Positions 12,970-17,838 of a stretch of 17,838 nt of DNA are shown here, piece by piece (the stretch's first letter is position 1; each line of letters starts with the position of its first letter). The notes below the pieces were generated by a model. It saw only the letters and a list, made by a program, of their open reading frames with translations, had not been told where the DNA came from and searched no databases. This DNA comes from JBHIBA01 sp046758845 (GTDB lineage Bacteria; UBA8248; JACPRG01; G963555815): the NCBI GenBank assembly GCA_046758845.1, contig JBHIBA010000069.1, forward strand, positions 1 to 17,838, given 5' to 3'. The translations under genes were made by a program, and so were the position numbers.

Positions 12970-13309
12970 TGGGACCTGGTTTGACGTCTCTTTTAACTAA
13001 TACATTCCAAGCCGACTGACAAGCATTTTCTGTTCCGTAGGCCCGTTGATTTCGGCTTTCATGAATCTTAACATAGTTCGATTAACTGTATACAGGACAA
13101 GCTCGGCAGCGCGTTTCTTTTCTTCTTTGAAAAATAGAGGGATTTCAGCCGCTGAGCTTCTGCCCGCAAGGCGTCGCCCGGCGCCCGGATGGGCGTTGAA
13201 CGATGGGATTTCAGGAAATGCTCGTTGCCCGCCCGCCGAAACGTCCGAAACGGGACGAAACCGTCGCCGCCGGACCGTCAAGCCTCCAGCGCCACGCGGC
13301 CGCGAGGGC
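12970..13309. other. Intergenic region with an AT-rich part and a possible short ORF
   Basis: No confident gene. Bases 12985-13140 have visibly lower GC than the surroundings. On the minus strand 12997-13074 could encode a 25-residue peptide (M at 13074, ends QKMLVSRLGMY), and the open frame continues upstream with a protein-like stretch, KEEKKRAAELVLYTVNRT, but without a start having a ribosome site. It ends 27 bp before the receiver gene. The palindrome CTGTATACAG sits at 13086-13095. Confidence 0.4.
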
Positions 13310-15508
13310 TCAAGGCTCCTGCTCATCGCACGTGCGCGAGGGCTCGGTCCCTTTTCGGAGGGCGACGCGGATGGCGTAGCGCCTGCAAGAAGCCGAGGCC
13401 AGAAGGCCGGTTCGGCTGTCCACGTCCACCAATTGGATGTCGCGGGGCACGGGGAATTCCCCGGCGGGATGCTCCTCGAGCCAGGCCGCCATGGTGTCGA
13501 TCCAGATGGGAAGCGCGGCCCGTGCCCCCGTTTCCCTCTTTCCCAATTGTTCGTTTGTGTCCACGCCCACCCAGGCGCCCAGGGCCAGGTCGGGCGAGAA
13601 GCCGATGAACCAGGCATCTTTGAATTCGTCGGTGGTCCCCGTTTTTCCAGCGAGTCGCGCCTTCAGAACTTTGGCTTTGCGGCCTGTTCCCCGCTTGATG
13701 ACTCCTTGCAGCATGTGGGTCGACAGATAGGCCGTCTCGGGGTCCAGGACCCGGGCGATTTGGAGTTCCCGCTCGTAAAGGGTACTGCCGTCTTCGGCCT
13801 CGACGCGCTCAATGGTGTAGGGCGAGGTCCGGAGCCCCCCGTTCGCAATCGTCGCATAAGCCGAAGTCAACTCCTGCAAGGTCACCACGGATGTCCCCAA
13901 GGCCATGGAAAGGTAAGGTTCGACGGGACTCTCGATGCCGAGCCGTTTCGCCAGATCCCTCACCCGACGCGGTCCCACCTTCTCCAGGAGCCTGATGGTC
14001 GCCACGTTGATGGAATGCTCCAGCGCTCTTTGAAGGGTCACACGGCCGAAGAAGCGTCTTTCGTAATTGGTCGGCCTCCACGCCTTCTTGGCTGAGGGGT
14101 CCCAGTATGAAACGGGGGCATCCACCAGCATGTCGTTGGGTCGCATTCCTCCTTCCAGGGCGGCGGCGTAGATGAACGGCTTGAAGGAGGACCCCGGCTG
14201 ACGCAAGGCCTGGGTGGCCCGGTTAAACTGGCTCTTCTCGAAATCCCGGCCCCCCACCATGGCGCGGATGGCCCCGGTTTTCACGTCCAGCGCGATAAGG
14301 GCCCCCTCCGCGGGAAAGACCGGCTTCAACGTCAGCTCCCCGCGGGCAGCGTTCACCGAGACGACTTCCACGACGAGAGGGCTTCCCGCCGAGAGGTTCT
14401 CCCGCAGGCCCACTTCACTCACGGTCAGGCTCGCGGTATGTCCGCCGAAAATGCCGGATACACGATCGCCGACGACCCGGGTAACCCGGCCCACCACGCG
14501 GCTTCCGGGTCGGAGAGCCGGAGGCGGGCTGCCGGGCGGATATTCCTCGGGCGGCTGACCCAGGCCCCGGCGGCGGTCCACGGCTTTCAGACCCTTGACC
14601 AGGGCCTCCCGGGCGGCCCTTTGCAGGTCCAGGTCAAGGGTTGTATATACCCGCAGACCCTTTTGATAGAGTTCTCGTTGGCCGAACCTTTCCTGGAGTT
14701 CTCGCCGGACGTGCTCGACGAAGTGAGGGGCCTGAGATTCGACCGGCTTGAGGCGCACGATGTTCAGGGGCGCCTTTTGCGCCTCTTGGGCGCGCTCCGG
14801 CGGGATGAACCCCATCTCCTGCATCTTGCCAAGCACGAGGTTCCTTCGGCTTCGCGCGCGCTCCGGATAGCGGACGGGAGAGAGATAGGAAGGGGCCTTG
14901 GGCAGGGCCGCCAAGAGGGCCGCCTCCTCCAAGTTGAGGTTCTCCACCCCTTTGCCGAAGTACGTCCGTGCGGCCGCTTCCACGCCGTAGGCCCCACTTC
15001 CCAGATAAATTTGATTAAAATACAGGGCCAGGATTTCCTCCTTGCTGTAGGTCCGCTCGATGCGCAGGGCCAGGAGGGCTTCCTTCACCTTCCGGCTGAA
15101 GCTTCGCTCCGGGGTGAGGAAGAGGATCTTGGCGAGCTGCTGGGTGATCGTGCTCCCCCCTTGAACCACCCGGCCGGCCCGCATGTTCCGATAGAAGGCG
15201 CGGGCGAGACCCCGCAGGTCGATCCCGATGTGGTCGTAGAAATTGTTGTCCTCGATGGCGAGGGTGGCCTGGATCAGATGCTGGGGGATGCGGTGAAGCG
15301 GGACAAGGATGCGCCGCTCCATGTAAAATTCCCCCAACAGCCGGTTTTGGCTATCGTAGATATGAGTGGTGGTGCTGGGACGGTAGCGCTCCAGCTCGTA
15401 GACGTTCGGCAGGCCTTCGAATTGCGCGAAGAGGAGACCGACGGTGGTCCCCACGCCCACGGCGATGACGAGGGGGAAGAAGAGCAGGACCCTGATTTTC
15501 CCTTTCAC
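13310..15508 (-). CDS. Class A penicillin-binding protein (PBP1A type)
   Basis: A 732-residue bifunctional peptidoglycan synthase. A signal-anchor helix (residues 7-27) puts the rest in the periplasm. The GT51 glycosyltransferase domain (about 50-230) has the catalytic Glu86 in IEDNNFYDHIGID, GGSTITQQLAK and ALLAALPKAPS. An OB-like insert of the PBP1A type (about 330-400) comes next. The transpeptidase domain (about 400-690) shows all three motifs: S440-S-F-K443 in QPGSSFKPF, S499-I-N501 and K622-T-G. The C-terminal tail has two cysteines (SCRR, RTCDEQEP). The GTG start has GGAGG nine bases upstream. It is transcribed away from the HNH gene. Length is close to other PBP1A proteins without long C-terminal extensions. 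Confidence 0.95.
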   Translation of the reverse strand: MKGKIRVLLFFPLVIAVGVGTTVGLLFAQFEGLPNVYELERYRPSTTTHIYDSQNRLLGEFYMERRILVPLHRIPQHLIQATLAIEDNNFYDHIGIDLRGLARAFYRNMRAGRVVQGGSTITQQLAKILFLTPERSFSRKVKEALLALRIERTYSKEEILALYFNQIYLGSGAYGVEAAARTYFGKGVENLNLEEAALLAALPKAPSYLSPVRYPERARSRRNLVLGKMQEMGFIPPERAQEAQKAPLNIVRLKPVESQAPHFVEHVRRELQERFGQRELYQKGLRVYTTLDLDLQRAAREALVKGLKAVDRRRGLGQPPEEYPPGSPPPALRPGSRVVGRVTRVVGDRVSGIFGGHTASLTVSEVGLRENLSAGSPLVVEVVSVNAARGELTLKPVFPAEGALIALDVKTGAIRAMVGGRDFEKSQFNRATQALRQPGSSFKPFIYAAALEGGMRPNDMLVDAPVSYWDPSAKKAWRPTNYERRFFGRVTLQRALEHSINVATIRLLEKVGPRRVRDLAKRLGIESPVEPYLSMALGTSVVTLQELTSAYATIANGGLRTSPYTIERVEAEDGSTLYERELQIARVLDPETAYLSTHMLQGVIKRGTGRKAKVLKARLAGKTGTTDEFKDAWFIGFSPDLALGAWVGVDTNEQLGKRETGARAALPIWIDTMAAWLEEHPAGEFPVPRDIQLVDVDSRTGLLASASCRRYAIRVALRKGTEPSRTCDEQEP

Positions 15509-15554
15509 CAGCCAGATCCTCCGGCCTGTCTGCGACCCGGTGGTTGTCCGGGCG

Positions 15555-15583
15555 ATTGTACTACGCGTTGCGGGGACCGCCCA
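15555..15583 (-). promoter_or_regulatory. Possible promoter of the penicillin-binding protein gene
   Basis: A good minus-strand -10, TACAAT (15555-15560), lies 17 bp from a weak -35, TGGGCG (15578-15583). It gives a leader of about 40 nt before the GTG at 15508. Confidence 0.4.
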
Positions 15584-15598
15584 GAGCGCGGGGCCTCG

Positions 15599-15627
15599 TT
15601 GACAGCGAGGCGCCCGATTCTTATTGT
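15599..15627 (+). promoter_or_regulatory. Promoter of the HNH gene, possibly also uvrB
   Basis: A perfect -35 TTGACA (15599-15604), a 17-bp spacer and -10 TATTGT (15622-15627, four of six) precede the HNH start by about 20 nt after the expected transcription start. This is the best sigma-70-type promoter in the window. No SOS box was seen by eye. Confidence 0.6.
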
Positions 15628-15655
15628 TTAGTTAATTTGTATCGGATCCTCTGAC

Positions 15656-16201
15656 GTGACAACACCTGAGCTGAACTCTCTTTGGGTCCTCGTCCTGAAC
15701 CGGAGCTATGAGCCCCTGCAGATCTGCTCGGGCCGCCGGGCCATCACGATGATCCTGGGCGGGCGGGCCGAGGCGGTGGAGGGAGACGGCTTCCTGGTTC
15801 GCTCTTTCCATCTCTCCCTGAGGCTGCCGAGCGTCATCCGTCTCCAGCGCTACGTCCGCATCCCCCGCCGGGGCGAGATCGCCTTCAGCAAGCGGAACGT
15901 CTTCCGGCGGGACAACCACAGCTGTCAGTATTGCGGTTACCAGGGCAAAGGGCTGACCATCGATCACGTCATCCCCCGTTCCCGGGGGGGCCGGACGTCC
16001 TGGGAGAACGTAGTCGTGGCGTGTCAGCCCTGCAACTCGGAAAAAGGAAACCGCACACTGGGGGAGAGCGGATTCAGCCTGCTCCGAACGCCCCACCGGC
16101 CCTACTTTCTGTTTCATCACTACGTGGCCAGCTCCATCCAGATGTCGACCCTGGAAACCTGGAAGAAGTACATCGAGCCCTTCCGTCCCCGCCGGGCCTG
16201 A
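15656..16201 (+). CDS. HNH endonuclease family protein
   Basis: The 181-residue protein has a compact HNH (His-Asn-His/beta-beta-alpha-metal) nuclease motif: CQYC (near residue 91), LTIDHVIPRSRGG (near 101), WENVVVACQPCN (near 117), with the paired cysteines forming the structural zinc site. An N-terminal segment, VLVLNRSYEPLQICSGRRAI, matches a widespread bacterial HNH subfamily found as single genes outside restriction loci. The start is GTG at 15656 with a weak ribosome site; no better start is near. uvrB begins 66 bp after its stop on the same strand, and the two may be cotranscribed. Substrate unknown; a role in repair or defence is inference from the neighbour and fold only. Confidence 0.9.
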   Translation: MTTPELNSLWVLVLNRSYEPLQICSGRRAITMILGGRAEAVEGDGFLVRSFHLSLRLPSVIRLQRYVRIPRRGEIAFSKRNVFRRDNHSCQYCGYQGKGLTIDHVIPRSRGGRTSWENVVVACQPCNSEKGNRTLGESGFSLLRTPHRPYFLFHHYVASSIQMSTLETWKKYIEPFRPRRA

Positions 16202-16267
16202 CCGCGGGGGTCGGCTCGCCGGAGAACGCGGAAACCGCCGCTTCTCTGCCCCGCTCGCGTTCCAGCC

Positions 16268-17838
16268 ATGAGCGAATTCCATCTCGTATCCGACTTCAAG
16301 CCCACCGGAGACCAGCCCCAGGCCATCGAAAGTCTGGTGAGGAACCTCGACGAGGGACTCCGCCACCAGGTTCTCCTGGGCGTGACCGGCTCGGGCAAGA
16401 CGTTCACCCTGGCCAACGCCATCGCCGCCTACGGAAGGCCCACGCTGGTGGTGGCCCCCAACAAGACCCTGGCCGCCCAGCTCTACAACGAGTTTCGCGC
16501 CTTCTTCCCACACAACGCCGTGGAATACTTCGTCAGCTATTACGACTACTACCAGCCCGAGGCCTACATGCCGAGCACGGACACCTACATCGAGAAGGAC
16601 GCCTCCATCAACGACGAGCTGGACAAGCTCCGCCACTCGGCCACTTACTCTCTTCTGACGCGCCGGGACGTCATCATTGTGGCCAGCGTGTCGTGCATCT
16701 ACGGTCTGGGCTCGCCCGAGACCTATTACGGGATGCACATCTATCTCCAAGGGGGGCAGCGCACCGACCGGGACGAAGTCCTCACGCGCCTGGTCCAGAT
16801 CCAGTATCAGCGCAACGACATCGATTTCAAGCGCGGGACGTTCCGGGTCCGCGGAGACGTGGTCGAAGTCATCCCGGCCTATGAGGAAGAGGAGGCGGTG
16901 CGCATCGAATTCTTCGGGGACGAGATCGAATCCATCAGCGAGATCGACCCCCTGAGGGGAAGGCTCATCCGCAAGCTGAAGTCTGTGGACATCTACCCCA
17001 GCAGCCATTACGTCACGCCGGAGGACCGGCTTCGCCGCGCGCTCGTCGCCATCGAACAGGAGATGGAGGAGCGACGGGTCGAACTCAAAGGAGAGGGAAA
17101 GTACCTGGAGACCCAGCGCCTCGAGCAACGGACGAAATTTGACCTGGAAATGTTCCGGGAGGTGGGGTACTGCAACGGCGTCGAAAACTACTCCCGCCAC
17201 CTGGAAGGCCGCGCCTCCGGCGAGCCCCCCCACACCTTGCTCGACTACTTCCCCCCGGACTCGCTGTACATCCTCGACGAGAGCCACGTGACAGTGCCCC
17301 AATTCCGCGGGATGTACGCCGGCGACCGCTCCCGCAAGCTCACCCTGGTCGAGCACGGGTTCCGGCTCCCCTCGGCCCTGGACAACCGCCCGCTCAACTA
17401 CGAGGAGTTCGAGGCCCGGATCCCCAAAGTCGTTTACGTCTCCGCCACCCCGGGGCCGTACGATCTCGAGGTCAGCGGGGGAGTGGTGACCGAGCAGATC
17501 ATCCGCCCCACCGGCCTGACCGACCCGGAGGTGGAAGTGCGGGCCGTCCGGGGCCAGGTGGACGACCTGCTGGGCGCGATCGGGCAGAGGGTCCGCGCGG
17601 GCGAACGCATTCTCGTCACCACCCTTACCAAGCGCTTCGCCGAGGAGCTGGCCGAGTACTACCAGGAGGCGGGCGCGCGGGTTCGCTATCTGCACTCCGA
17701 CATCGGCGCCCTGGAACGCGTCGCCATCATCCGCGAGCTTCGGCTGGGCGAGTTCGACGTCCTCATCGGCATCAACCTCTTGAGGGAGGGCCTGGACATC
17801 CCCGAGGTCTCGCTGGTGGCCATCCTGGACGCCGACAA
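16268..17838 (+). CDS. uvrB: Excinuclease ABC subunit B (cut by the window edge)
   Basis: UvrB verifies DNA damage in nucleotide excision repair and recruits UvrC. The 523 residues present cover Walker A GVTGSGKT (38-45), the damage-probing beta-hairpin region with YYDYYQPEAYMPS (91-103) and IEKDASINDELDKLRHSAT, the Walker B-like DESH (337-340), RGMYAGDRSRK, VYVSATPG and the helicase motifs up to LREGLDIPEVSLVAILDAD. About 150 residues, including the final helicase motif and the UvrC-binding C-terminal domain, lie beyond the edge. The ATG at 16268 gives the typical N-terminus (FHLVSDFKPTGDQPQAI); I see no clear ribosome site before it, so coupling to the upstream HNH gene is possible. It is a normal, intact copy as far as seen. 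Confidence 0.97.
   Translation, partial: MSEFHLVSDFKPTGDQPQAIESLVRNLDEGLRHQVLLGVTGSGKTFTLANAIAAYGRPTLVVAPNKTLAAQLYNEFRAFFPHNAVEYFVSYYDYYQPEAYMPSTDTYIEKDASINDELDKLRHSATYSLLTRRDVIIVASVSCIYGLGSPETYYGMHIYLQGGQRTDRDEVLTRLVQIQYQRNDIDFKRGTFRVRGDVVEVIPAYEEEEAVRIEFFGDEIESISEIDPLRGRLIRKLKSVDIYPSSHYVTPEDRLRRALVAIEQEMEERRVELKGEGKYLETQRLEQRTKFDLEMFREVGYCNGVENYSRHLEGRASGEPPHTLLDYFPPDSLYILDESHVTVPQFRGMYAGDRSRKLTLVEHGFRLPSALDNRPLNYEEFEARIPKVVYVSATPGPYDLEVSGGVVTEQIIRPTGLTDPEVEVRAVRGQVDDLLGAIGQRVRAGERILVTTLTKRFAEELAEYYQEAGARVRYLHSDIGALERVAIIRELRLGEFDVLIGINLLREGLDIPEVSLVAILDAD

Noticed and set aside
13086..13095. CTGTATACAG as a LexA (SOS) box
   Set aside because: The E. coli-type box needs CTGT and ACAG eight bases apart; here they are two bases apart, and the site is not in front of a repair gene.
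15632..17695. A 687-codon minus-strand open frame opposite the HNH gene and uvrB
   Set aside because: It mirrors uvrB codon by codon and has no motifs; uvrB is unmistakable on the plus strand.

Overview
The window looks like chromosomal DNA of a GC-rich Gram-negative bacterium. The Gram-negative call rests on two Kdo (lipopolysaccharide inner core) genes and a class A penicillin-binding protein. The phylum cannot be fixed from sequence alone; Acidobacteriota or another GC-rich lineage with B12-dependent acyl-CoA metabolism would fit. The right edge cuts through uvrB. No rRNA, tRNA or CRISPR array was seen.

Layout, left to right. (1) 1-478: repeat-rich leader with a possible promoter. (2) 479-4296 (+): a three-gene operon for a molybdenum hydroxylase of the xanthine dehydrogenase family, with FAD, 2Fe-2S and molybdopterin subunits in that order; substrate unknown. 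(3) 4231-6263: an island of visibly lower GC with one minus-strand gene for a thiamine-diphosphate enzyme related to phosphonopyruvate decarboxylase. It is bracketed by a 119-bp direct repeat, 110/119 identical, that includes the last 66 bp of the molybdopterin-subunit gene. (4) 6514-10473 (-): a membrane-anchored coiled-coil protein, then kdsD-kdsC (Kdo biosynthesis), then the catalytic subunit of a two-part methylmalonyl-CoA mutase. (5) 10474-11161: a long stretch of interspersed repeats and hairpins. (6) 11162-15508 (-): a thiolase, a degenerate response-regulator receiver and a class A penicillin-binding protein. (7) 15656-17838 (+): an HNH endonuclease and uvrB, divergent from the penicillin-binding protein across a 147-bp promoter region.

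The known genes are mostly housekeeping: envelope building (kdsD, kdsC, the penicillin-binding protein), acyl-CoA metabolism (mutase, thiolase), DNA repair (uvrB, perhaps HNH) and one orphan hydroxylase operon.

The least ordinary part is non-coding. Most large intergenic gaps carry pieces of one modular repeat system: (a) hairpins with a shared G6-C-T5 module and loop but different, base-complementary stem ends; (b) hairpins with GCGA/TCGC ends followed by a conserved AAAGTTTT plus G-rich core; (c) a roughly 101-bp unit with 13-bp inverted ends; (d) a GGCCCGGCAT/ATGGCCGGGCC unit with a variable loop. One copy sits at the edge of the apparently acquired decarboxylase-like gene, which suggests that these repeats act as recombination sites.
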